From positions 1-34,062 of the forward strand of contig JAGRPC010000112.1 in NCBI GenBank assembly GCA_020439925.1: a DNA stretch of 34,062 nt. Direction: 5' to 3'. Under the pieces are notes generated by a model. It made no database searches. It was not told the DNA's origin and saw nothing but the letters and a program-made list of their open reading frames with translations. The position numbers and the translations under genes were made by a program. Below, in pieces: positions 8,372-16,646 of the stretch (positions are counted from its first letter, which is position 1; each line of letters begins with the position of its first letter). The stretch is from Verrucomicrobiia bacterium. Lineage in GTDB: Bacteria; Verrucomicrobiota; Verrucomicrobiia; Verrucomicrobiales; DEV007.

Positions 8372-9625
8372 ATGAAACCGCTTTTCTTAGTCCTCGCCCT
8401 TTCCCTTTCCCTCCTTTTCTCCCTTCAATCACGCGCAGGAGACCTCCCGGCCGGGGCCCGTGTCGCCGTGATCGGCGACAGCATCACCGAGCAGAAGCTC
8501 TATTCGAAGTTCATCGAATGCTACCTGCTCGCCTGTACCGGTCGCGACGATCTCATCGTCTTCCAGTTTGGCTGGAGCGGTGAACGCGCCGACGGATTCG
8601 CAAACCGCCTGTTCAACGACCTGGCGGTCTTTCATCCGACCGTCGCCACGACCTGCTACGGAATGAACGACGGCAGTTACCAGCCCTACAACGATGGCAT
8701 CGGCGGCAACTACGAGAAGAACATGATCCGCGTCATCGATGGATTGAAAGCCGTCGGAGTGACGCAGGTCGCGCTGGGATCCCCCGGGGGCGTCGATCCC
8801 GATTTCTTCAACCGCCTCGACGGGAAGATCTACAACGAAAACCTCGCCCGACTGAAGGATATCGCCAGATCCCTTGCCGAGAAGAACGGCCTCGACTTCG
8901 CCAATGTGCACGACACGATGATGGTGGCCCTGCCAAAGGCCAAAGCCGCCCTCGGCAAGGATTATTCCCCCTTCGGAGGTGACGGGTTTCACCCTTCCCC
9001 TTCCGGCCAGCTACTCATGGCGCAGGCATTTCTCAAGGCTCTGGGCCTCGACGGAGCTATCGGCACCATCACCATCGCCGCCGACGGAGCCACTGCGAGC
9101 GAGGGGCACAAGGTCCTTTCCACCTCGGGTTATTCCGTGGATCTGGAGAGCAGCAGGTGGCCCTACTGTTTCGACGCGGATCCGAAGAATGCGGCCAGCA
9201 CCCGCAGCATTCTTCCCTTCACGAATTTCAACGAAGAACTCAACCGCCTCACCCTCGTGGTGAAGGGACTCAACCGTCCGAAGGCCAAGGTGACCTGGGG
9301 TGGCCAATCCAGGGAATTCACCCGTGAGCAACTCGAAGGGGGGATCAATCTCGCCGCCGAGTTCACCTCCACTCCCTTCGACGAATCCTTTCAGAAGCTG
9401 ATGGAGGTGGTCGCCATGAAACAACAGTTTGAAACCACTGCGATCAAGAACCTGGTCACGAATTTCCGGATCTTCGGAGAGGACGCGACCAAGGATCCCG
9501 AACTCGCCGCCGCGTTTGAAACAATCCGTGCAAAGGTCGCCGCGAAGCATGCCGAGTACCACGCCTCCGCCCGCAAGCGCATTCAGCCGGTGAAACACAC
9601 GGTGAAGGTCGAACCCGTCCAGTAA
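8372..9625 (+). CDS. Exported SGNH/GDSL-type hydrolase
   Basis: A 417-residue secreted esterase-like enzyme. After a strong signal peptide (MKPLFLVLALSLSLLFSLQSRAG) come the SGNH blocks: block I VIGDSITEQ with nucleophile Ser37, block II GWSGERA (Gly70), block III YGMNDGSY (Asn99), and block V GGDGFHPSPSG with Asp204 and His207. All four catalytic/oxyanion positions are present, so it should be active. The C-terminal 200 residues form an extra domain with no motif I recognise, which is longer than in typical GDSL esterases. Close relatives in PVC bacteria are often carbohydrate or acyl-ester deacetylases linked to polysaccharide degradation; that specificity is inference. It lies 83 bases after the heme-protein gene and converges with the DUF1501 gene (34-base gap). 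No Shine-Dalgarno is visible. Confidence 0.9.
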   Translation: MKPLFLVLALSLSLLFSLQSRAGDLPAGARVAVIGDSITEQKLYSKFIECYLLACTGRDDLIVFQFGWSGERADGFANRLFNDLAVFHPTVATTCYGMNDGSYQPYNDGIGGNYEKNMIRVIDGLKAVGVTQVALGSPGGVDPDFFNRLDGKIYNENLARLKDIARSLAEKNGLDFANVHDTMMVALPKAKAALGKDYSPFGGDGFHPSPSGQLLMAQAFLKALGLDGAIGTITIAADGATASEGHKVLSTSGYSVDLESSRWPYCFDADPKNAASTRSILPFTNFNEELNRLTLVVKGLNRPKAKVTWGGQSREFTREQLEGGINLAAEFTSTPFDESFQKLMEVVAMKQQFETTAIKNLVTNFRIFGEDATKDPELAAAFETIRAKVAAKHAEYHASARKRIQPVKHTVKVEPVQ

Positions 9626-9659
9626 TCGCGGAAGCGCGCGGGGTCGCCGCCCTCCCGGG

Positions 9660-11060
9660 TCAGAACAGTTCCGTAAGGGCGCGTCCCTGGTCCAGCAGCT
9701 GGAACGGTCGTCCCTCTCGGTCGATCGCGGCCAGGTCGTCGATCCCCATCGCATGATAGACGGTACGGGTCACGTCGGAAGGGGTAAGCGGCTTTTCGGA
9801 AGGGTATTCCCCGAAGCGATCGGTCTCCCCGTAGACCTGGCCTCCACGCACCCCGCCACCGGCGAAGAGCACACTCTGGCAGGCGGTCCAGTGGTCCCGC
9901 CCCGCGCCCTCGACCCCTCCCGAACGACGGTCACCGATGAGGGGTTTGCGTCCCATCTCGCTGGATACCAGGACGAGCGTTTCATCGAGAAGTCCTCTCT
10001 GATGCAGATCCTCGATCAGCGCCGAATAGGCGCGGTCGAACTCGGGCAGCAGATTGTCCTTGAGACAATTGAAATTGTTTCCGTGGGTATCCCATCCGCC
10101 CGCACTGCGGCATTTCTTGTTGAGGCTGGTGTCCTCCTTCCAGAACACAGTGATGAACGGAACTCCCGCTTCAACGAGTCGACGGGCCATGAGAAGGCTC
10201 ATCCCGTTGACGGTTTGCCCGTAACGTTCCCGCAAGGCAAGGGGCTCGCCAGCCACCTCAAAGGCCGCACTCGTTGAGGCCGATGCGAGCAGGGAAAAGG
10301 CCTTCTCCTGCAGCCTGTCGACCTGTCCCATCGCCGCGATCTGGTCAAAATCACGCCTCGCGTTGTCAAGCGTCTCAAGAAGCACGCGACGGTCATCGAG
10401 CCGTGCCTTCCCTTCCCCGCTGAGAGAGAGCGACGGTGCGCGGAAGTGCAGGGGCTGTTCACGGTCCCCGTCCAGATAGAAAGGCTCGTGGTCAATCCCG
10501 AGCTTTCCGGCAAACTGTCCCGGCCTCGTGTAGGGCAGCTTGCTCGGCTTGTGGGGCAAGGTGACCACCGAGGGCAGGGTGTCGTGCGGAGGACGCCGGG
10601 AACCGACGACACTCCCCATGAAGGGCCAATCTCCGGGCAACGGCTTCCGATCGTTACCCTGGGTGCGGAAGGTCTGGTCGGGGATATGCCCGGTGAGATT
10701 GTAATAGTAGCCGGCATGATGGTCGCCGGTGGCCTGGCCTCCGTCGGTCACGGAACGCACCACGGCAAGGTGGTGGGCCACCCTCGAGGTCATGGGCAGA
10801 TGCTCGCAGAGTTGGATGCCATCGGCCGCAGTCGGAATGGGGCGAAACATCGAGCGGTAAGCCGAAGGCGCGTCCGGCTTCAAATCCCACGTGTCGCACT
10901 GCGAGGCGCCACCACAGAGGAAAAAGAGAATCGTCGACTTCGCTGGCCTGTTTCCCGAGGACCCCGGAGCCGCGCTCGCGACTGGAAAACCCGGACCAAA
11001 GCGATATCCGGCAAATCCCACGGTCGAGGCCACGAGAAAGGAGCGACGATTCATTCCCAT
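9660..11060 (-). CDS. DUF1501 family protein, Tat-exported
   Basis: A 466-residue protein of the DUF1501 family, which belongs to the alkaline-phosphatase/sulfatase-like fold and is abundant in Planctomycetes and Verrucomicrobia. It begins with a twin-arginine signal, MGMNRRSFLVASTVGFAG, which argues for a start at 11060 or 11054 rather than the TTG at 11087. Family motifs visible are FFLCGGASQCDTWDLKPDAP near the mature N-terminus, TGDHHAGYYYNLTGH, GGWDTHGNNFNCLKDNLLPEFDRAYSALIEDL, and LVLVSSEMGRKP. DUF1501 genes commonly pair with a DUF1549/DUF1553 cytochrome gene; no such partner adjoins it here, the only heme protein being the short one at 7686 on the other strand. A role in sulfated-polysaccharide or phosphonate-type metabolism has been suggested for related proteins, but the substrate is unknown. 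It is divergent from the PHP-domain gene across 137 bases. Confidence 0.92.
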   Translation of the reverse strand: MGMNRRSFLVASTVGFAGYRFGPGFPVASAAPGSSGNRPAKSTILFFLCGGASQCDTWDLKPDAPSAYRSMFRPIPTAADGIQLCEHLPMTSRVAHHLAVVRSVTDGGQATGDHHAGYYYNLTGHIPDQTFRTQGNDRKPLPGDWPFMGSVVGSRRPPHDTLPSVVTLPHKPSKLPYTRPGQFAGKLGIDHEPFYLDGDREQPLHFRAPSLSLSGEGKARLDDRRVLLETLDNARRDFDQIAAMGQVDRLQEKAFSLLASASTSAAFEVAGEPLALRERYGQTVNGMSLLMARRLVEAGVPFITVFWKEDTSLNKKCRSAGGWDTHGNNFNCLKDNLLPEFDRAYSALIEDLHQRGLLDETLVLVSSEMGRKPLIGDRRSGGVEGAGRDHWTACQSVLFAGGGVRGGQVYGETDRFGEYPSEKPLTPSDVTRTVYHAMGIDDLAAIDREGRPFQLLDQGRALTELF

Positions 11061-11197
11061 GGGCAGGAAGTTTATCCCTCCCGCCAAAAACCGTCACTCC
11101 CTGAGTCAGCGCCATCACGCCAGAATAGGAACCGATGGCCTCATCCCGTCAAACTGCGCCTTGTCCGAAACCGCGACAACCTGCTACGAATCTCCCG

Positions 11198-12427
11198 ATG
11201 AGACTTCTGCCCTTTTGTATCCTGGCCCTCTCCCTTCCCCTCGCCGCCCAGGACTATGACACACGGTCCTGGTTCAAAGGTAACACTCACACCCATTCCC
11301 TCTGGAGCGATGGAAACGACTTTCCTGAAATGATCTTCGACTGGTACCGCTCTCATGGATACCACTTCGTGGGCATGAGCGATCACAACGTCCTTCAGGA
11401 AGGTGACAAGTGGATGGATCTTGAAGCCATTCGGAAACGACAGAAGGCCGTCGGCCGGGACGCCGTGACCAAGGCCGAAGCACGATTTGGACCGACCTGG
11501 CTGAAGCGAGAGTCCCGCGGAGGAAAGGAGGGAATTGTCCTGAAAACTCTCGCCGAATGCCGCATCGTTCTCGAAAGGCCGGGCCAGTTCCACCTCCTGA
11601 ACGCTGAAGAAATGTCGAACTCCGGCGGGAAGAAGCCGGTTCACATCAATGTGATCAACCTCGACAGGGTCATTGAGGCCGTGAAAGACGATGCGGCGAC
11701 ACCTCGCGAAGTCATGAAGCGCAGTCTCGTCGCCATCGACGAATACCGGAAGCAATCGGGGCGCCCCATCCTCGCCCATCTCAACCATCCCAATTTCCAA
11801 TGGTCGCTGACGGCCGAAGATCTCGCCAACGTGGCCGAAGGTGCCTACTTCGAAGTCTACAACGGTCACCCCGGGATCAACCACCTCGGGGACGAAACGC
11901 GCCCCGGAGACGAGGCGATCTGGGACATTGCCAACACCATTCGCCTCGCTGAGCTGGGGTATCCGCCCCTGTTCGGAGTGGCGACCGATGACTCACACAC
12001 CTACCACGGGGAGGATGTCTCCCCAGGTCGTGGATGGGTGATGGTAGGAGCCGAAGCCCTGAACGGGGATTCCATCGTCAACGCAATGCTCGCGGGTCGT
12101 TTCTACGCGAGTTCGGGAGTCACGCTCGATGCCATCCGGCATGACCCAACAAAGCGCACTCTGAACCTTGAAATCACCCCCTGCGAAGGAGTCGAATACA
12201 CCACCACCTTTGTTGGCACACGACGGGGCTACGATGCCACCGCAAAAGACACCGGTATCGGTGAGGTCTTTGCCACCGTCACCGGAAACACCCCGTCCTT
12301 CACCTGTCCGGATGATGCCCTTTACGTCCGCGCGACCATTACTTCCACCCGGAAGCATCCGAACCCTTCCTTCGAGAACCAAAAGGAACAGGCCTGGATC
12401 CAGCCGGTCGCCTGGAGACTCCGATAA
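11198..12427 (+). CDS. Exported PHP-domain metal-dependent hydrolase
   Basis: A 409-residue protein starting at the ATG 11198, chosen because MRLLPFCILALSLPLAAQ is a good signal peptide; the in-frame ATG 63 bases upstream adds a non-signal-like extension. The mature part carries the PHP (polymerase and histidinol phosphatase) metal motifs: GNTHTHSLWSDGND (HxH plus Asp), FVGMSDHNVLQ, LNAEEMS (Glu), VHINVINL, ILAHLNHPN, and the C-terminal DDSHTYHGE. These His/Asp/Glu ligands match a tri-metal phosphoesterase centre, so activity on a phosphoester is likely, but the substrate is not predictable. Exported PHP proteins of this form are common in Verrucomicrobia and Planctomycetes. The gene is monocistronic as far as can be seen and converges on ftsZ, whose terminator lies between them. 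Confidence 0.88.
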   Translation: MRLLPFCILALSLPLAAQDYDTRSWFKGNTHTHSLWSDGNDFPEMIFDWYRSHGYHFVGMSDHNVLQEGDKWMDLEAIRKRQKAVGRDAVTKAEARFGPTWLKRESRGGKEGIVLKTLAECRIVLERPGQFHLLNAEEMSNSGGKKPVHINVINLDRVIEAVKDDAATPREVMKRSLVAIDEYRKQSGRPILAHLNHPNFQWSLTAEDLANVAEGAYFEVYNGHPGINHLGDETRPGDEAIWDIANTIRLAELGYPPLFGVATDDSHTYHGEDVSPGRGWVMVGAEALNGDSIVNAMLAGRFYASSGVTLDAIRHDPTKRTLNLEITPCEGVEYTTTFVGTRRGYDATAKDTGIGEVFATVTGNTPSFTCPDDALYVRATITSTRKHPNPSFENQKEQAWIQPVAWRLR

Positions 12428-12430
12428 ACG

Positions 12431-12464
12431 AAAAAGGCCGGCTCGGATGATTCCGAAACCGGCC
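12431..12464 (-). terminator. Rho-independent terminator after ftsZ
   Basis: Read on the minus strand, GGCCGG and TCGGA pair with TCCGA and CCGGCC around a four-base loop, with a small internal bulge, and are followed by TTTTT. It begins 22 bases after the ftsZ stop and ends the murG-to-ftsZ cluster. On the plus strand there is no T-tract after the hairpin, so it is directional. Confidence 0.8.
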
Positions 12465-12485
12465 CTAGTCGAACTGATTCGGGGA

Positions 12486-14249
12486 TCACTTCTTCTTCCG
12501 AAGGAACGTGGGGACATCGAGGTCTTCCCCGTCCACGATCGTGGGATCCGTCTTGGCGAAGCGTCCACGCGCGGCGGCAGGCTCAAGCTGAAGCATCTCC
12601 TGCTGCTGACGGTGCTCATCACTGGCGGGGGCAAGCTCTTCTGCCGGGAGCGAAGGCGGACGGCTCGGAGGGAGGGCCGGACCATCCAGAGGCGGAGCCA
12701 TGGGATCGCGAGTCTTGATGCGGCCCGTATTCCCACTACCCACCACCCGGGTCAGGGTGATCTTCTGGGAGGTTTCGGTGACTGCCTCGACGCGCCCCAG
12801 TTCAGAGTTCTCATCGGAAGCCACCGGGGGAAAGGGCGGCGGCATTACCGGAGCTCCCTCAGGAGCGACGTTCATGGCGCGCGCAATGGGATTGCGAAGA
12901 TCCTCTTCATCCGTTGAGGGAGCCCGATGGATGGGCGGAAGGGACTCCGGAGCGTAAGCAGGACGAGCTTCCGGCTCCTCCTCCACCGGACTCTCCAACT
13001 CTTCGAGAGGTTCGAATACGGAGGCATCCTCCTCGGGAGCAAAATAAACTTCCTCTTCGGCGGTTGGCTCAAAAACCGGGAGACTGACTTCCTCAAGCGT
13101 CACCGGCTCCGGCTCAGAGTAATCTTCCACGGGCTCGGATTCGACGGGAGCCGCAACGCTGACTGGAAGAATCGGCTGCGTCATCTCGGGTTCGACGGGC
13201 GCAACCATGCCCAGACTGATCGCCGGAGCGGATGCTGCCTCGCTTGCTTCTTCGGCAGCAGCGACGGCACCAGGGCCGGAAATCGAACTGAGAATGGTGA
13301 CGGTAAGGCTGTTGCCAAGGCGCTTGTCGGTGCCGGTTCCGAAAAGAATCTGCGTACCTTTGCCGACGTGCTTGGATAGCTCCTCCATCACGAGCTGGAC
13401 CTCAAAAAGGGTCATCGTGTCCCCGCCAGCCACCTGGACAAGAACTGAGCGAGCCTCGGAGAGAAGCTTTCCACGATCGAGAAGCGGGCACTTCATGGCC
13501 TGTTCAAGAGCTTCGTGTGCACGGTTGTCGCCCTTGGCCACCCCATAGCCAAAAAGGCAACGAGAATCGTCCGAATCGAGGGCGGAAAGGAGATCGTCCA
13601 TCCCGATGCGGATGATACCGGGTCGAAAGACGACGTTCATCGTCGCCCGAATACTCTGGCTGATGATCTTGTCCGCGGCTCCAAAGGCCGCAGCCACACC
13701 GTCCTTGGGAACGATCAGTTCCCCCATGCGATCGTTGTCGAAGGTGATGACGGCATTCGCGTAACGGGCGATGGTTTTGAGCGCATCTCGGGCTTGCTCC
13801 ATGCGCCGTTCCCCTTCGAAAGTGAAGGGCATCGTGGCGAAGACGACCAGAAAGACCCCTTCCTCTCTGGCAACGCGGCAGACTTCCGGAGCAGCTCCGG
13901 AACCGGTTCCTCCCCCGAGACCCACGCAGACGAAAACCATCTTGCTGGAGCGAACCGCCTTGCGAATTTCATCGACAGCCTCGAGCGCCGCTTGCTTGCC
14001 GAGGCTGGGATCACCCCCGGCCCCCATGCCTTTGAGCAACGTGGAACCGAGCTGAATCTTCTGGCTTGAAACCGACGTCGAAAGGGCTCTCACGTCCGTA
14101 TTCAGCGTAAGCAACTCGGCGTCGTCACTACCTTCGAGCGCCATTCGGTCCAGGACGTTGGCTCCAGCACCACCGACACCGATAACCTTGACACCGAATT
14201 CCGAGCTGTCGGAAAACTCGCCCTGTTCAGATTGATTGTATTCGATCAT
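12486..14249 (-). CDS. ftsZ: Cell-division protein FtsZ with atypical T7 loop and long acidic linker
   Basis: Tubulin-like GTPase that forms the division ring. At 587 residues it is much longer than the usual 350-420. The GTP-binding loops are present: VGGAGANVLDRM (about 25-36), LNTD (48-51), GMGAGGDPSLG (74-84), LGGGTGSGAAPEV (111-123), PFTFEGERRM and FDNDRM. The T7 synergy loop, normally N-x-D-F-x-D, reads R-I-G-M-D-D (214-219): the Asn and first Asp, equivalent to E. coli N207 and D209, are Arg and Gly, while the Asp equivalent to D212 (D219) is kept. Residues about 330-570 form a low-complexity Glu/Pro/Ala-rich linker, and the end, DLDVPTFLRKKK, matches the conserved C-terminal peptide that binds FtsA. 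It follows ftsA by 64 bases and ends the cluster. The family is secure; normal GTPase activity is in doubt. Confidence 0.97.
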   Translation of the reverse strand: MIEYNQSEQGEFSDSSEFGVKVIGVGGAGANVLDRMALEGSDDAELLTLNTDVRALSTSVSSQKIQLGSTLLKGMGAGGDPSLGKQAALEAVDEIRKAVRSSKMVFVCVGLGGGTGSGAAPEVCRVAREEGVFLVVFATMPFTFEGERRMEQARDALKTIARYANAVITFDNDRMGELIVPKDGVAAAFGAADKIISQSIRATMNVVFRPGIIRIGMDDLLSALDSDDSRCLFGYGVAKGDNRAHEALEQAMKCPLLDRGKLLSEARSVLVQVAGGDTMTLFEVQLVMEELSKHVGKGTQILFGTGTDKRLGNSLTVTILSSISGPGAVAAAEEASEAASAPAISLGMVAPVEPEMTQPILPVSVAAPVESEPVEDYSEPEPVTLEEVSLPVFEPTAEEEVYFAPEEDASVFEPLEELESPVEEEPEARPAYAPESLPPIHRAPSTDEEDLRNPIARAMNVAPEGAPVMPPPFPPVASDENSELGRVEAVTETSQKITLTRVVGSGNTGRIKTRDPMAPPLDGPALPPSRPPSLPAEELAPASDEHRQQQEMLQLEPAAARGRFAKTDPTIVDGEDLDVPTFLRKKK

Positions 14250-14313
14250 GGGGATTCCCTGCAGTTTGGTTGAATGACAGGGAATGTCAACGTTTTAGAC
14301 ACAATTCCCCGGG

Positions 14314-15522
14314 CTACTTTGAACCTCCGAAAAACTTCTCCAACTTCGATCCCAGCTTGGAAAAAGCCCCCCTCTTTGGTTTCTGTTCATCAAGGAGTTG
14401 TGCATACCGGATCAACCCGACCGGCGTCGCATACTGCGGGTTTTCAAAGAGCGCGGAGGGTCCCGACATCGAGGCAGAACCCGCTTTTTGCACCGGAATT
14501 CCGAAAATTTCCTCCACCACGTCGTCAATTCCCTTCATCAGGCTGGATCCTCCGGTCAGGAAAATGCCCTTCCCGATGCGTTCGAGATACCCGGCCTTCG
14601 CAAGAGGTTCGTGCACGACCGAGAGCAGTTCCGTGACGCGCGCGTTCATGATCTGGTTGAGCAGTTCCTGACTTACCTTCTTTCCAGACTCACCTTCCAC
14701 CGGGATGTCAACGTCGATCATTCCTCGGAGGGAAGCGCTGCCATGGTTCACCTTCAGTTTTTCGGCACGCGCGAGAGGAATCTTCAAAACGAGGGCGATA
14801 TCGTTGGTGATGTGATCTCCACCGATGGGGACACAACCCGATGCGACGACGGCCCCGTCAACGAAACAGATGTAGTCCGTGGTTCCTCCACCGATATCGA
14901 TGAGGAGGGCACCCTCACCCTTTGCATCCCGGTTAAGGACGACCTGCGCGGCGGCAACTGGCGAAAAAACAATATCCTCGACCTCGAGAGGCACCTCCCT
15001 TACACATTTGATCGCATTCTGAATCCGGGTCTTCACCCCATGGATGATGTGATAATCTGCCTCGAGTTTGTGTCCGAGCATGCCGATCGGGTTCGGAATC
15101 TTGTCCTGACCGTCGACATAATAATGCTGGATGATCGAATGAATGTACCCATTCTCTTTTGGCAGCGGCACGTCGCGGGCGATCTTCTTTACTTCCTCCA
15201 GATCTTCGGGAGTGATTTCCATCTGCTCGTCCGCGACCCGGATCGTTCCTCGATTGTTGAGGCTTTGTATATGCGAACCGGTCACCGCAAGGAAAACGGT
15301 GTTCACCTCGACGTTGCTTCGTTCCTCGGCCCTCATCAGTGCGTCATGAAGACAAGTCTGAACCGTCTCGGGATCGACGATCTCACCTTTTCGAACACCC
15401 GCGGAGGGGTGCTGGCCAACGCCCAGGATCTTTATCGCACCGTCGCTTCGCACTTCGCCCACCACCATGCAGACTTTCGAAGTGCCGATCTCCAAACCAA
15501 CGTAGATGTTCGATGAAGCCAT
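14314..15522 (-). CDS. ftsA: Cell-division protein FtsA
   Basis: Actin-like ATPase that tethers FtsZ to the membrane. The 402-residue length is normal. It begins MASSNIYVGLEIGTSKVCMVVGE (phosphate-1 motif), contains the FtsA-specific 1C domain (KGEIVDPETVQTCLHDALMRAEE and FLAVTGSHIQSLNNRG), phosphate-2 ALLIDIGGGTTDYICF, and the adenosine motif GIFLTGGSSLMKGI. The C-terminus, FSKLGSKLEKFFGGSK, is a typical amphipathic membrane-targeting helix. It lies between ftsQ (44-base gap) and ftsZ (64-base gap). This is one of few starts here with a purine-rich leader (GGAGAAGGGA about ten bases upstream on the minus strand). Confidence 0.97.
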   Translation of the reverse strand: MASSNIYVGLEIGTSKVCMVVGEVRSDGAIKILGVGQHPSAGVRKGEIVDPETVQTCLHDALMRAEERSNVEVNTVFLAVTGSHIQSLNNRGTIRVADEQMEITPEDLEEVKKIARDVPLPKENGYIHSIIQHYYVDGQDKIPNPIGMLGHKLEADYHIIHGVKTRIQNAIKCVREVPLEVEDIVFSPVAAAQVVLNRDAKGEGALLIDIGGGTTDYICFVDGAVVASGCVPIGGDHITNDIALVLKIPLARAEKLKVNHGSASLRGMIDVDIPVEGESGKKVSQELLNQIMNARVTELLSVVHEPLAKAGYLERIGKGIFLTGGSSLMKGIDDVVEEIFGIPVQKAGSASMSGPSALFENPQYATPVGLIRYAQLLDEQKPKRGAFSKLGSKLEKFFGGSK

Positions 15523-15566
15523 TCGTCGTTTCCCTTCTCCAGTGCGTGGTTTGAATGATTAACGGT

Positions 15567-16646
15567 TTATCCCCCCTTCAGGATCGACCGCAAGTGCTTT
15601 TCCTGAGCCGAGTCGGAAGTGCCGGAAGCAGAAGAATCCGGATCGCCCGATAAAGGAGCTGAAGTTACCTGGGAGACCGGAGAAACTGGAGCTGTCGCGG
15701 TAGCGTTCCCTGCAACAGTGGAGCTTTCCGCTGCTGCGAAGGTGACCGGAATGTTCTTTACCGCCGCCAGGTTGACCGTCGAAAGCGTCCGCCCGGTATC
15801 CGCCATCCGGTCGAGAATCAGGGCCAGATCGTCGAGCCCACGAGCGAAATCGTAGGCACCAAAAGTGGCCTTCAGAGCGGTCGAATAGGTGCATTCGAGC
15901 GCCCACTCATCCCTCACTCGCACGCTCTGCACCGAAAGACCCCGCGGAAGGAACCTCGCGTCACTGGCGACAATCAGTTTTATACCGGCGGAAATCACTT
16001 CGGACGCAACTTTTGCCCCCTCCTCGGGCTCGACCATTTCAAACGCCTCCACGACTGGGAGGGATTTGATTCCCTCGTTGAGGTCAAGGCAGCGGAATAC
16101 GTGGCCTTCTTCATCGAGCAGGAAACCCCGCTCCAGATCCCAGGGACGGATCCCCAAAGGAGGGACCGACAACCACGCCACAGGCACCCGCTCCCTCACC
16201 ATCAGATGAAGACGATCCGGCAACTCCCGCGTCACCGTGGCCCGCTCAACCTGCGGAAGGGTTTCAATCCGGGTCTGAATCTGTCCGAGGTCGAGATCCA
16301 TCAGGTTCATTCCCGCCGAAACATTGGCAATCTCGGCCAGGCGCGTCACGTTCAGACTTCCATCGGTCTGAATCTGCAGTGACTTCAGGACAAATTCTTC
16401 GTTCTTGAAAAAGACCTCTCCATATCCCCACTTCAGTGCAAGTGGGATGCTGACAGAGAGGCAAGCCAAGGCGATCAATCGGGCGGCCAGCAATCGGCGT
16501 CGGATGCGTCGGCGGGGGCTGTGTTTCGCAGCAACCGGTTCTTCGTCGAAACGGATCCACTCCGTCTCATCATCGGCGCGGCGCCGAGTAAAGATCGATC
16601 GGAAGCGGAACTTGCGGACGTTGCCTCGCCTTGATTTCTTTCGCAT
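15567..16646 (-). CDS. ftsQ: Cell-division protein FtsQ/DivIB (POTRA domain)
   Basis: Bitopic divisome protein. The 359 residues start with a strongly basic cytoplasmic tail (MRKKSRRGNVRKFRFR), followed by one TM segment (about residues 50-73, RLLAARLIALACLSVSIPLAL), then the POTRA domain FVLKSLQIQTDGSLNVTRLAEIA...MNLMDLDLGQIQTRIETLPQVERATVTRELPD and the FtsQ-type beta domain (VRERVPVAWLSV...GFLLDEEGHVFRC). The last ~50 residues are an Ala/Ser/Thr/Pro-rich, probably disordered tail, longer than usual. Its ATG overlaps the ddl stop codon by one base (TAATG), indicating translational coupling; ftsA follows after 44 bases. Identity rests on domain order and position in the cluster. Confidence 0.93.
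   Translation of the reverse strand: MRKKSRRGNVRKFRFRSIFTRRRADDETEWIRFDEEPVAAKHSPRRRIRRRLLAARLIALACLSVSIPLALKWGYGEVFFKNEEFVLKSLQIQTDGSLNVTRLAEIANVSAGMNLMDLDLGQIQTRIETLPQVERATVTRELPDRLHLMVRERVPVAWLSVPPLGIRPWDLERGFLLDEEGHVFRCLDLNEGIKSLPVVEAFEMVEPEEGAKVASEVISAGIKLIVASDARFLPRGLSVQSVRVRDEWALECTYSTALKATFGAYDFARGLDDLALILDRMADTGRTLSTVNLAAVKNIPVTFAAAESSTVAGNATATAPVSPVSQVTSAPLSGDPDSSASGTSDSAQEKHLRSILKGG

Noticed and set aside
11061..11197. Possible promoters in the DUF1501/PHP divergent gap (TTGACG with TATTCT at 19-base spacing, minus strand)
   Set aside because: The spacing is too long and the matches weak; not strong enough to list as a feature.
13515..14069. 184-residue plus-strand frame across ftsZ
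   Set aside because: It is antisense to the conserved GTPase core of ftsZ and has no signal, domain or leader of its own.
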